Of a stretch of 64,000 nt of DNA, positions 1 through 11,656 are shown piece by piece. Below the pieces are notes generated by a model. It was not told the DNA's origin. It searched no databases and saw only the letters and a program-made list of their open reading frames with translations. Numbering within the stretch: position 1 is the stretch's first letter; every line of letters starts with the position of its first letter. Source of the DNA: Brachycybe producta (lineage: Eukaryota > Arthropoda > Diplopoda > Playtdesmida > Andrognathidae). The DNA is taken from positions 3,437,131-3,501,130 of the forward strand of contig JAUPFP010000006.1 of NCBI GenBank assembly GCA_036925085.1, read 5' to 3'. A program made the translations under genes and the position numbers.

Positions 1-564
1 TTGACATTCAACTGAAAACAAATACATTGAAAAAACAATACGTCATATATATGATACCATATGGGTGTCCTAAGATGGTGTCTTTCTAAATTACATTTGC
101 TATCAGTCCGCCATAATGGGTTAGAATTCTCGTTCATTTCCATGGACTATTGAGCCACAATTTTGGATTCGAAACTTGACTATATGATTGCAAATAATGC
201 CCTTTATTTATGTAATTTACAATTAGTTACCCTTTATAAGGTTTTATTACTATACAAGTGAGTATTGCAGTGACTCCCTACACAGGCTGAATTATCTATT
301 ACAGTGCTGCCATAATACAACGGGATTAAATACATTGTAAAGGCAATTGCACATTATATTCAAAAACAAAATAATTTACACTCACTGATAAGATTTTAAT
401 CACACATTAAAGACAAAAAGCAAATGAGTAATATAAATGCAATTAAAATAAATAAAAAGCTGAAATAAAATCAACCCTTCATTTTACAAAATAAAACGAT
501 TAAAAAAACCTAAGCATTCACAATTTGCGAATTACAATCACAGAAGTAGTTTTTTTTGTGTTTT
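1..564. other. Downstream region of the AA15 gene
   Basis: No coding exon recognised. The stretch lies 3' of the stop codon of the minus-strand AA15 monooxygenase gene and probably holds its 3' UTR. Two AATAAA hexamers read on the minus strand (203-208 and 243-248) could be its polyadenylation signals, which would give a 3' UTR of about 320-360 nt. The UTR assignment is inference; only the hexamers are seen. Confidence 0.4.
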
Positions 565-780
565 TTAAAATGGCCTTTTCATACCATAGAAATAATAAAG
601 AAACGAATCTGAAGAGTATGGCCTCATGTGAGCATGAGCATGGGCACTGTAATAACCGATCGCAACGTCAGCACAGTTTCTGTACGTCTCTTGGTTCCCA
701 CATCCCAATCCTGCAGTCCCATTGGGACAATTTCCCCAGAAGTTACCTGAAAATCAAAATCAATTAAATATTAGCCTATT

Positions 781-820
<40 letters not shown>

Positions 821-2172
821 GAATATCTTACCTGTGTACCAATGCCACTGTAAAAGACAATTCTTACAAGTTAATCTCTCTGGAAGTTTCAGACTAAAAT
901 CTTTAACAAAATCATGAGCAGGAGCCTCTTTGGGAATGTAATAGCGACTTTCGTAGCTGTCAGCAAAGGGTAAAACAGATTCTTCAAGACATTTCTGAAA
1001 ATTAAATCATAAACCACAGGTTGTGGTTGTTAAAAGTCCGCAAAAAATAATGATAAACTTTTTATGGTAATTTGAAATTAATAAAATTATATTTTTAAAA
1101 TAAAAGTATTTTAAAGATTTATTTTCAAAGTTTTATGTCGTGAAATTTTTTTTTTAGCAAATTCATCCAAATCATCTAGTTTTTAAGATGTTTTTGAACA
1201 GATAATTTTTAAACTCTGGTTATTTTTTTGTTTCAACAGTTAGACACAAAAGATAGATTGAAAGTTATAGAAACTAGAACGGGTAGCTGATTATTTAGAA
1301 ATATTATCAGGTTAATATCTTTTAAAATAAACGTTTTTACAAACGTTTAGACAAAAATAAAAAAATACATTTTCAAAATGATATGACAAGCTTATTTTAA
1401 AAAAAGATATCAACATGAATACATCCAGTGATTGAGCTACCCTTCTAGTTTCTAAGTTTCTTCTTAATTTGGCTCCTAAAAACAGAATAGCCAGTTTTCA
1501 AAGGGGTATTTAAACTCCATTTGGAGGCCTGTCGCAGAGGAACAAAAGATAAAAGTGCAGTATGCAAAATGCAATGTAAAAAAACTATGAATCTTATAAA
1601 ACAATTTTTTTTTCATGCATAACATTGAGTTCCATTAACTGTTTGTCTAAAAATCTGATTAACTTCTACATATAAAAATGAACCTAACCTCTGAAACTTC
1701 TTTCTTTGGATTCTGATATGGACAAAGTCTAAATTCATAGTAACCCCTATGGTTAGTGGACAAATAAATGGTGACAGTGATGACTTGTCCTGGGTTATAA
1801 GTACGGACCACGAGGCCATTCCCGTAATAACCACCCATTTCATGCTTTCTCGGTGAAGGTGTCGAATAATCATCTCCACAAACTCCACATTTTCCACCGT
1901 TCACGTCCCATTGTTTCTGAACGAGAAAAAATTAATTGACGTTAGCATTAAAATTCCTCTTTTGATAATAAAATATATCGAGAGAAATTGTATTAAAACC
2001 GTACAGTGATTCCACCGCAAAAGAGTTCATCATCATCGTAGTTTCGTGGATTCTCAAAGCCGTACCTCCACATGGTGTTACGTGCAGGTGGATCTATCAT
2101 TCGCCCGTGGGCCCATATCAGTTGCACTGGCAACACGCAACATCCCACAAAAAGATAGACCGCCAAATTCAT
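565..2172 (-). CDS. Secreted AA15-family lytic polysaccharide monooxygenase
   Basis: Copper-dependent oxidative cleavage of chitin or cellulose outside the cell is the known activity of family AA15. Four exons (2172-2005, 1916-1689, 994-832, 746-565) join in frame to 246 aa. Residues 1-21 form a signal peptide ending ...LIWA; cleavage exposes an N-terminal histidine (HGRMIDPPARNT), the first copper-brace residue. The second brace histidine is probably H81 in KHEMGG. Family hallmarks include FCGGITKQW, NGGKCGVCGD, CLLQWHWYTG, NFWGNCPNGTAGLGCGNQET and NCADVAI, with paired cysteines throughout. There is no carbohydrate-binding module or GPI-like tail, so this is a single-domain enzyme. A TATA box lies about 90 nt upstream. 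Substrate (chitin or cellulose) cannot be read from the sequence. Whether it serves food digestion or cuticle/tunic remodelling is unknown. Confidence 0.95.
783..816. repeat. (AAT)n microsatellite in AA15 intron 3
   Basis: About eleven uninterrupted AAT/TAA triplets lie between coding exons 3 and 4 of the AA15 gene. This is a simple repeat and probably polymorphic. Confidence 0.9.
1190..1520. repeat. Inverted-repeat element family A, copy in AA15 intron 2
   Basis: The left arm near 1266-1290 (GAAACTAGAACGGGTAGCTG) is mirrored by the right arm at 1425-1460 (GATTGAGCTACCCTTCTAG), with the internal palindromic AAAATAAAC/GTTTATTTT-type block between them. It lies wholly within an intron and has no coding capacity. 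Confidence 0.85.
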
Positions 2173-2256
2173 AATATAAACCCCCAGAGTGAAAATGAAA
2201 AAATGAAACGAAAAAAAAAAGCCGATTTTTCCATTCGTAACATTGTGTTGTTCTTT

Positions 2257-2266
2257 CTTTTATATA
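2257..2266 (-). promoter_or_regulatory. TATA box of the AA15 gene
   Basis: TATATAAAAG on the minus strand, about 85-95 nt upstream of the ATG. Position and match suggest a focused core promoter with transcription starting near 2230. This fits a tissue-specific secreted product. The start site itself is inferred. Confidence 0.6.
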
Positions 2267-3989
2267 CTCGGTTCGGATAATACATCCTAATACTTTATGT
2301 CAAACTGGGGCTAAAAAATCAACCAATCAGAAGAAAACTTTGTACCACACATGCTAATAAAAATGTAAAGTGATCTTTTTTTTTTTTCATTTTGGAGGAT
2401 AGAAAATTTTTGACAGGTGAGTGTTTGTTGTACAACAACAACAAAAAAAATAATTGTTCGAACACCGTCACCTTTCGTAACCAACCAAAAAATGAGTCAC
2501 GTTTCAGTAGGGACAAGAAAATTAATAATCATGAGAAGAAAAAAATATATAATGTCCACTTGAACTTGAAACTTTTTTTTCGCGGACAAAAAAGTAAAAG
2601 TTGTTTTAAAACGACATTTTTTTAAAAGGTGAAGTTTCAAATAAAAATGTAAAATTTAAACGTTTGTTTGCATTTTTCTTGTGACAAATATTAATTTTTC
2701 ATTACTCATGTAAAATATAATATATAGTTAACCCTTTGATTACAAATGACTGTTTGAGAGACTGTCCAAGAATTTTGTTGTCTAAAAAGTACGACAAGTT
2801 TTGACCGTTAACAGGGTCATTTATGGGTCAAAATTTTTTTTAGTACTTGATAAAAAAATTTTTTTTTAACAAGTTTCTGTTTCGTTAGTTACATTTTAAA
2901 AAAAGAAGAAGGTGAAAAAGAATAAGGAGGTGGTACGATGAACTGGCGCCAAAGGCAATTGAAAGGTGTTGTCAGATTTATTCTTTCCAGATCATTGACT
3001 TGAAAAGATTTTACGAAGGTGCGCCCAAAGAGCTTGTTTTCTGAGTGGTCACTCCTTATTACATGTTGTAAGAGTGACCAATCAGTGTTTGAGAACCAGA
3101 ACATAGGGTTCAAGAACTCGAGTACATAGATGACACGATATATAATATATTCACTCTCGAGACCTCGAAGAGTGAAAGTAAAAATCCTGGTACGAGAGAA
3201 AGCTAGAGGGGATGGAAGAGGGAGAGATGGAACGAGGAGGATCGAAGCCAATTTGCATTATTACGAGCTTCTAGACTTTTATCTCTACCTTTACCTATAT
3301 AATGATTCTCTTCATTATCCATGATCTTGAAAAATTATAATAAATGACTGTTGTAAATATTTATGACCAAAGGGTTAACAGGATTTTTTTTTTTTGTAAA
3401 AAAAAAACACGGTCAATAGCACACGAACACCCGCAGTTATTCAAAGGAAATTTACGATTCGAGTCCAGGCTAAAACGGTCGAACACTTTTCAAAGTCTCC
3501 TCGAAAAAGTAAAAGAACAAATGAAAAATGGGACCGTACTAAGGGACACAAAAGAGAAGAACAACATGTAGAAATGTTACACGATAATCATAAGAAGAAA
3601 AAAAAAACAAGAACGAGTTATGTCAAAACTATGTACAAAATGAGATAACTTTTTTTTTATTAAAGATTATGGAGAGAAAAAAATCTAAGAAAAACAAAAC
3701 TTGGAAAAAATAAACTTGTTTTCAAGTAAAAACAACAACTTCGGAGATTAAACGTTAAACGGAATCCACTTTTTTCTTTGAAAATACTAGCAAAAAAAAA
3801 TATACGAAACCAAAAAAAAAAAAAACAAGCTGAGTTTCGTAAAATTTTTCATAAAGATCATTCTTTGTGATGCGTTCTTTTGTTTAAGACAATGAAAATG
3901 ACCGCTGGCTACAAAAATAAAAGAAAAATAACGAGTACAAAATTAGAACTGACCAAAACGTTTCTCTTTTTTTCAACTTTAAATCAAGT

Positions 3990-4380
3990 TAAATTTGTCT
4001 TAAGATAGTTTATGAACAGCTGATTATTCTGTTTTTTCAGAAACACAAAATTACGAGTATATGTTTTAGAAACTAGAAGGGTAGCTGAATCACTCAATAG
4101 TAGTTTCATGTTGATATTTTTCAAAATAAACTTTTTATAGATAAAAACGATATTTTTATATCGTTTGCTTAAAAGTTTTAAGCTAAACTTAAATGCTTAA
4201 ACTTTTTTCAAACTCACATGAAAAGTTTATTTTGAAAGATTGACTGATTGAGCTACCATTCTAGTTTCTAATGTAGATTCTAGTTTCTTTTCATTTTGCA
4301 CATGAATAATCAAAAGTTCATGAGGCTTCATTTACACTTTAAAACCACCTTAAGTTCAGCTTAAACTGAAAACATCTCTG
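3990..4380. repeat. Inverted-repeat element family A, intergenic copy
   Basis: Left arm at about 4069 (GAAACTAGAAGGGTAGCTGA), right arm at 4243-4271 (GATTGAGCTACCATTCTAG). The outer left arm carries TTATTCTGTTTTTTCAG. No ORF. Confidence 0.85.
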
Positions 4381-4849
4381 GAAATATATAGGACCTCATT
4401 ACAGAACAAGTCATAAAATTGTGACAATCATACCTTATGATGTCACTTCTGGTGTGCCATTATTTTATAACAACCCTATTATTTGTGTACACCAGTAAAT
4501 GAATTCTATGACAGTCTTTGTCATAATAATATTTAATAAATTGCTTTTGTGACTGTTACAAGGTTATGAGCTTCTTATGACAATTTACTGTTACGTGACA
4601 GTCTTATTATCCTTCTCTAATGACCCCCACCCTGGTTATTCTTTAATTTAAAATGTTGAATTAAAAAAAAAACTTGAAAATATTTTATAAACTAGAATTT
4701 AAGTATTTGTTTATCACATTGGACTAGACTCGTGTTTTAAAATGAACAAATTTTCTGTTTTTGAATCATTAGCAGTTTGAAATTTTTGTTGGTCATAAAA
4801 CGTTTATTTTTAAAAATATTGAACATGAAAATCTCCTTAAGTTATTCAT

Positions 4850-5200
4850 CTGCTCTTATAGTTTGTTAACTCCTTCAATTTCTTTATACTTCTGAAATGC
4901 AGAGTTCAATTAAGTTCAAGTAAGATATTATATAAACAACTGCTTCTTCTTCCCGGAACAAAATTAAAAGAAATTAGAAAGGGATAGCTCAATCACTTAA
5001 GGGTATTTTCATGTTGATATCTCTCAAAATAAACTTTTTATAAACAAAAAGCTTATTTTGAAAAATGTCAACGTTAAAAATATCCTTTTAATCATTGAAC
5101 TACCCCCTCCTAGTTTCTAAAACAATTTCTAGTCTTTTCTTAATTTTGCTCCCGAAAAACATAATAACCAGAGTTTCAGGGACGTTTACACTTTTAAAAC
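4850..5200. repeat. Inverted-repeat element family A, intergenic copy
   Basis: Left arm around 4968 (GAAATTAGAAAGGGATAGCT), right arm about 5090-5122 (ACTACCCCCTCCTAGTTTCT), followed by the outer arm ending GAGTTTCAGGGACG. Somewhat diverged. Confidence 0.75.
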
Positions 5201-5292
5201 CATCCTAACAGCCGACAAAAAGTAATCTTCAAATTTTTAGTCTAAATTATTTCTATGAATTTTCATTTCTGAACAAAATAAGTGAAATGAAT

Positions 5293-8200
5293 TTACCTTA
5301 TGTGTTGCATGAGATCAGGAGACGGTTGACTCGTCCACCGAAGCTGATTTCGACTCGGAAGCGAAGGATGCGAAAAAACGCAATCGGATCTCGTGCAATT
5401 GATGCCGTAACGACACGGCTAAACAAAATACACAAGAAAGAAACAAAACAAAACACCAAACATCAGTTTCCATTTAAATTAAAAGTTCAATCCGCAACTT
5501 AAAAAACCTTTGGATGAAGAAAAGTGCAGTCGACATTGTTACATTTTGGAAAATTACGACACTGCACTTTGTGTGAAGGCTGCTGAGATGATGATGACAA
5601 CGACGACAATGATGATGATGATAAAGGCAGGACATGATTGGAACGACGATGGGCAAGTGGAGTTGAAACTGCAACTAGAACGATAAAAGAAACACATAAC
5701 GCATCTTTTCTCCTCCTTCCGATCGAAAAGTAAGCGATCAGAATTTTGTTCGTTCTTAAAAAGCTCGCTAAATCTTTTCTTTTTTTTATTACTTGGAGTC
5801 ATTTCTAGTGTAAGTTGCGTTTCATGGTTGTTCTGTTCTTTTGGCATATTCTTCGAAGCATGAGTGAAAGGACATTCGCGACGAGTGCAAGCCGAATCAA
5901 ACTTGCAATTTGGATGGACGTACAGACAACGAATGCCAAACTTACAATTTGGAAAAGCTCTGATTGAAAAGAAAAACGACAAAGTGATTAAAAATTAATA
6001 CCTATCAATTAATAAAGTATTATTATTATTATTATTAAAATTTTCAGTTTAAAATCCACATAAAATCTACTTATATTTTATCTTTCAGGAACACGAAAGT
6101 GTTTTAGAAACTAGAAAGGTAGTTCAATCACTTAAGAGTATTCTCATGTCGAAACTTTTTATGTCAGTTTCAAATTTATCCTAAATTTAAGCAGACAATT
6201 TTTTTTTAAATTTTGTCTATAAGAAGTTAATTTTGAAAAATACCAACACAAAATTTGAATTGCCATTTGGTTGTTAGTCAACGCTAAATTAACCACGGCT
6301 CATTTACCACGTGGGTTTTAGAAGCTAGAAGAGTCAATAAATCAAGATTTCATAGTCATATCTTTAAAAAAATAAATAACACAAAATAAATAAACTAAAA
6401 TTCGATAATAAAAAACGTCTGTTAAGATCGAAAAAACTTAAAATCACATTGTTTTAATATTGTCACTAAAAGCTTATTTTGAATAATATCAACAAGAAAA
6501 TACTCTTGAGTGATTGAGCCACGCTTCTAGTCTTTAAAACGCTTTTAACTTTATCCTAATGGTGTTTTAAAAATGCACAATAATCACAATTCAAGACCTG
6601 TTAAGACTTTAGATTAAAAATTAAATACTTTCACAATTAGAAGTTCTAAAATTAACTTAATTTATAAATTAAATAAACGTTTTTTTTTAAACAGGAATTC
6701 TTATATTTTTTGTTATAAATCGTTGTTTTGCGTACTTGCAAGACACTGTCGGATGTTGATAAGGACAACCGACGCCATTACGACACGAAGGCCAAAACCG
6801 ACATCTTTCGGTCAATTTCAGCCGCTTTCCCGACGACACATCTTCGCTTCCATCCGTAGAAGTGAACGTCTCTTGTTCTAAGAAAAGAAACAAACACAAG
6901 AAACAATTTTAACTTTCAGAAAATTTAAAAGTTACAAACACACGAAATTCCAAACAACCTTTTGGAATTGTCATTTCAGACTCATCTCCACCTGAATAAA
7001 GCGATTCACGATCAGACTGTAATTCCAAGTCATAATCGTCATTTGCTGTTATTTCAAGAGCCTCTTCCATATGAACGGTCCGTTCCGACTCATTCTGATC
7101 TAAATTCGAATACGAAGAAGCAAACATGTTTTCTGCGTCGACACCATCCAGAGTGATTATGAACTTTGGACTTGCTGTATTTGGAAGTGACCTTAAAATA
7201 AAAAAACAAAGCGACACGTGTCATATTGTGTGTTATCTTATCTGGAGAATGAGAGATAATTTACTCGATCTGAATCATCTCATTTTGATCTTCACACTGT
7301 TCTGGTGAGTACATCCGAGTCTGTTCGTTGTCTTCGTTTTCAACAGACATTTCTTCATAAGTAACATCCTGTACAGGATCTACAACGTCCTCACGAGGAA
7401 TCGGTGACGTACTTCTAGTAACAAGCTGTTTCTCTTGTTGCTGTGAACCTAATAAAAAAAGGTCTTTTCGTTGTAATTTATACACATTGAAACAATATCA
7501 GTCTAATTTTTCATTGATAATCATTAATAATCATTATGCAAAGAAACGTTTCAACCGAGCAAAACCAAATTGCAATATTCTGAATGAATTCGAACCATGA
7601 AAAAAACACAAACATTCACGAGAAAACAACATTAAGAATATGGTCCTTACGTGGTGCCAGCAATACTGCCCTTCGTTCCACATTGTAAGGACGAACCGAT
7701 GCAAGTTTATTTATGTTCGACTGTTCCATTAATTGTCGTTCTGATAAATACCGTTTCGTGAAGAGTTGTTGACTAGCTGAAGAGTTTTCTTCAGAAAAGA
7801 CACGGCGAAACATATTTGTTAAACATAAGAGTAAATTCTCACTCAATTCGACAAAAATAATTCGTCAACACTTCCATTGCATCGAATGGAAACACTTTTT
7901 AGATAACAATTACCTGTCATTATACGAGAAGACCCGAGAACCGATTTGTGAGCTTCATTTACTGCTTTCAGTAACAAAGCTTTGTTCGCTTGCCGTTCCG
8001 GTGGAACACTTGACCTTTCGATAAAAAACAAAAAGTTCTGATTCACGTCTCGTCCTCAAAGTAAAAACGTCTGATTGTACCTTCGTTGTGTGACCTGTAC
8101 AATGCTAGCCACACTTCCGATGACGGGATGCCGAGGATCGTATCCATCCTCCTCTTCTTCATCTTCCTGAGGAAATTGTCTTTGTAAGACGGCGCCGACC

Positions 8201-10065
8201 ATCGAGCTTGGAGCTTTACGTTTGCGAGAGCATATTTCTGGTGCGGGATAAGATTTTGACTGCGAAATATAACAAAAATAACATTTATAAATGTAATTAT
8301 CGATAGAAATCTATTCGTCGCACCACTTGAACAACATCCGGAGATGAAGTAGTAGTCCCATTTGCCCTGGAACCGATCGTCAAATTCAAAGGTTGCTGAT
8401 TTACGTTCGAAATGTTTTTCTCGTCCACCTTCAGTGTCGATATTCTTGTCCTATTCACGTGAGGTCTCGTAACAGCTTTTGGTTTGGAACTCGTATCTGG
8501 CAAACGAGGAACCGTACTCGGCGGCGGTGGTGGTGGGTGGATGATTGTCGGTTTCGTCAACTCGTCTACTTCTTTTATTTCGTCTGCAAAGATATCGTCT
8601 GTTTCTTGTTCGGCATCAATAGCCAAGACGTCATCTTGTGAATCCCCAGTCGCCACAGATGCATTCGTCTGGACAACGGCGGCGAGAGACACTTCGCTTG
8701 CTTTTTCGCTCGTACTCACTGCTTCTGTGTGTCCCTCAGCCGCCTTAACATCTGGTTCTTTATTTTTAGATTTGTTAGTTTTGTTGCGAGTTTTACTTCC
8801 TTCTGCAAGAAATAGACAAAGTAATTTCATTAATTTATGCAAAAGCGCAAGATCTACAACCATATGTACAAAAAAAAAATACTAAAATGCAAAATCTTTG
8901 AGAATGTTCATAAAAAAATTACACAAAAATCTGACAAAACACAAGAAAAAATATGTAGAAAATCGTATAAATCTATCAAAAAACTAAATTTTTTTTTAAA
9001 ATAATGCAGAAATCTGTTCGAAAACTATAAAAATAAACATAAACTTCAGAAAAAACAGCACACATTTTATGTAAAATGCAGAAATCTAAAAAAACCTGTA
9101 TAAATATTTACTGTAAAAGGCATAAAACCGCAGAAAGCTGCAAAGAATTAGCATAAAAATGCATTCAAAAGTAGTAGTTTGCAAAATTTATAGATGTATC
9201 TTTACAGTTTCTCAAATATTTGTGAAATTTCTACGTTTGAGCAATCTTTTCCACTGTCGATCTATAGCAACTTCTTACCTAAGGAAACTGACTGAAGTTT
9301 CTCCAAAACATCATGAAGCCTAGACAATAGAATAAAACAAGACGTTGACTTAAATTATAAAAAAAAAAAACTTTGAGGATTCCTTCAATTAGAAGCCACT
9401 TAGTCTCAATGCAAGAGTTGGTACACCCCTTTTTCCACTTACTGCGTGCCTTCGAAGCAACCTCAGCTTCGACTGTAGCACATTCTAATCAAAGGAATAC
9501 CCAAAGAATGAAGAGATAAACCCAGACATTCCGTTATTTATCAATTTATCAAACATTATCACATCACTTCCACATATTTCAATAGATGCGACATCGTACT
9601 AATGGATAAATCGCTAAATAACAGAACGTAATAGAAAAATACAAACCAATCGGTGAACGTTTCCGTGTTTTCACTCAAGAAAAGATTCAGATCTTCTGTC
9701 ATATTTGCTTTTGTTTTCTTGTTAGCAACCATAACCATAATGTAATCTGGTAATTCATCATCTGTTACAACAGATAAAAACAAAAAAAACCTCTTGGAAA
9801 CGGTCCTTTTTTTGTTCCAACTTGAAAACTTACCAACATACGCGTCCAACTCGATCAATTTCGCCTTAATTGCAGCCTTTAAAAAACAACGAATAAAGTT
9901 AAAACATTGTCATTTAACAACTTTGTTTCACTATTAATTAAGAAAAAAACTCAAATGTCGAAAAATGAACGAAATTTCGTGATATTGACTTAAGAAACGT
10001 TTCATTGCGTCCGGTTGTCAATTTACCTTGATTTTTTGAGCCACATCGTGTCCGAATCCGTCCAT
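5293..10065 (-). CDS. ZC3H14: ZC3H14/Nab2-type nuclear poly(A) RNA-binding zinc finger protein
   Basis: Binds polyadenosine RNA in the nucleus and limits poly(A) tail length, as known for ZC3H14/Nab2. Fourteen exons (10065-10027, 9876-9834, 9761-9647, 9319-9279, 8802-8324, 8259-8081, 8014-7914, 7788-7651, 7448-7265, 7191-6959, 6877-6736, 5959-5793, 5668-5508, 5418-5293) keep frame and give 715 aa, close to the human length. Residues 1-80 are the PWI-like Nab2 N-terminal fold (DDELPDYIMVMVANKK). The middle is acidic and Pro-rich with a PPPPPP run and a basic KRKAPSSMVGAV segment. The C-terminal third has five CCCH fingers: CRFWPSCRNGVGCPYQH, CKAFPNCKFGIRCLYVH, CKFDSACTRRECPFTH, CRNFPKCNNVDCTFLH and CRYGINCTRSDCVFSH. 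Introns 11-12 and others hold family A repeats. Least certain junctions are the donors of exon 10 (AAAG/GTTGTT) and exon 12. Confidence 0.95.
6060..6600. repeat. Two degraded family A copies in ZC3H14 intron 11
   Basis: A left arm at 6101-6130 (GAAACTAGAAAGGTAGTTCA), a second diverged left arm near 6315, and a right arm at 6506-6535 (GATTGAGCCACGCTTCTAG). Probably two nested or truncated copies inside the large intron between the exons at 5959 and 6736. Confidence 0.7.
8885..9175. repeat. Degenerate CTGCAGAAATCTGCATAAAA-type repeat in ZC3H14 intron 4
   Basis: Run of imperfect roughly 20-35 nt units built on AATGCAGAAATCTG, CATAAAAATGC and AAACTGTAAA words. The same vocabulary fills introns of COA6, TBC1D16 and DCAF5 in this window. 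No coding frame. Confidence 0.7.
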
Positions 10066-11656
10066 AACTTCTCTTATTGCTTTTCAAATAGGTTAAAATG
10101 AATCTATTTCCAATAAAGTTAAATTAAATCCACTTATTTCTTATTTTATATGCAACTTTTTCCCGTCATAATACAAATGCAATAAATGTGTATAAGCTTA
10201 ACAGCCGCCGCTTATCTTCATTTTTGATAAAGCGGCGCTCAGCCGCTGCGAACAAAATTCTGAAAAGCGCGCGAAATTTGTAAATAATAAAAAAATACCT
10301 TTATTTAGAAATTCCTTTCCCCCCTAATTATTAGCTATCTAGGCGCGCGCCTAGAGCCACATATTTTTACGGGCCGTTAATTTAAAGCATTTTCAAAATT
10401 ATTTAAAATTTATTAAAAATCTTTTAAATTTTTAAAACACTTTTCAATTTCTACTTAAATCAGTTTATGAACAACTAATATTCGAACTTTGCTTCTGCTG
10501 TCTTTCAGATACAAACCTCAAACACTTAATGGTATTTTCATTTTGTTTTCTTTCAAAATAAAACTTTTTCAAGACCAAAAAAATAAAAAATATCGTCTGC
10601 TTAAAGTTGTATCATTTTCAAAGTGAAAGAAGTAAAATATCAACATAAAAATACCGTTAAGTGATTGCACTACCCTCTTCTAGTTTCTAAAACTCTTCAT
10701 TTTGCACTTGAAAGACAGAATAACCAGAATTCGAGATGCCTTTACACCTCAAAAGTTACTTCAGAATTACCAAGACTAGGGCTAGGGCTAGGGCTGAAAA
10801 AAAAAACTTTTAAGAGGCAAAATTAAGATTAAGAAAAAATTGTCCAACACCAGGGGTCCCAAAATCTTACAGCTCCTTGGGCTTCAAAGAACCGACATGA
10901 ATTGAAACAACTGCCAAGCACATCACCCTCCATCCATTACCATACCAAACATCAAACATATTTAAAAATAAGTTGCAATTACAAACAATTTCCACATAAA
11001 AGTTGCAATAAATTACTATATATTTAATAATTAATGGCTGTTTTGATCAATTTGATACATGAATAAGTTATTAGCACCTTAAAATATTATATTGTAACTG
11101 TGTTATGAATATTGTATATGTGGTCCCTTTAACACTGTTATAAGTTAACATATTAATCTCTTAATGGCCCGTTACCATTGAGTTAAAATAAGAAGAAAAA
11201 AATGACATTCCTCATCCTATTCTGGACCTAATGAAAACAAGGGCCATAAATGCAAATATAAAGCTCTTGTTAATTATATTTTAAAATCTATGATCGTGTG
11301 TGTTCAACGCAATCGACATTCAAAAACAACTAGCTAGTATACATTCGACGGTTACGTTTGGTCCCTTACAAACAAATCAACAGTCTTTTCAACTCTTATT
11401 ACGATGAAACTTGAAACTGACTACAGGAAGAAGGATGATGGAGGAAAAAGAGGTTTAAAATCTGATCTTACGAGATAAGCAAAACAACTACGAGGGGGGG
11501 GGGAGCTACAAGTAAATGGTAGCAGCTTTGTCACACTCGAACAACTTATCTTCCATTTCAAAGGCTTCATCAAAAGCACACAAACACGATTCTGCTAAAA
11601 GTGACGAAGATTAAACAGTTCTAAATATTAACAAAAAAAAAAATACGCACGCTTTC
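10066..11656. other. Intergenic region between ZC3H14 and the SLC24 gene
   Basis: No exon recognised. A GC-richer patch at 10200-10370 (GCCGCCGC, AAGCGCGCG, AGGCGCGCGCCTAG palindrome at about 10341) lies just upstream of the ZC3H14 start and may be its promoter. A family A copy follows at about 10490-10745, then three AGGGCT units near 10776-10796. The last 500 nt probably are the 3' UTR of the exchanger gene. Confidence 0.5.
10490..10745. repeat. Inverted-repeat element family A, diverged copy
   Basis: The right arm at 10655-10690 (GATTGCACTACCCTCTTCTAG) and the outer arm with AAAGACAGAATAACCAGAAT are clear. The left arm is eroded. Confidence 0.65.

Larger units (their letters stand above)
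2267..5292. other. Intergenic region between AA15 and ZC3H14
   Basis: No conserved exon seen on either strand. It contains homopolymer-rich AT sequence and two family A inverted-repeat copies (about 3990-4380 and 4850-5200). Several short open frames (2.3-3.6 kb) have AT-driven composition and no recognisable protein. The distal promoter of the AA15 gene and the 3' UTR of ZC3H14 must lie here. Confidence 0.6.
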
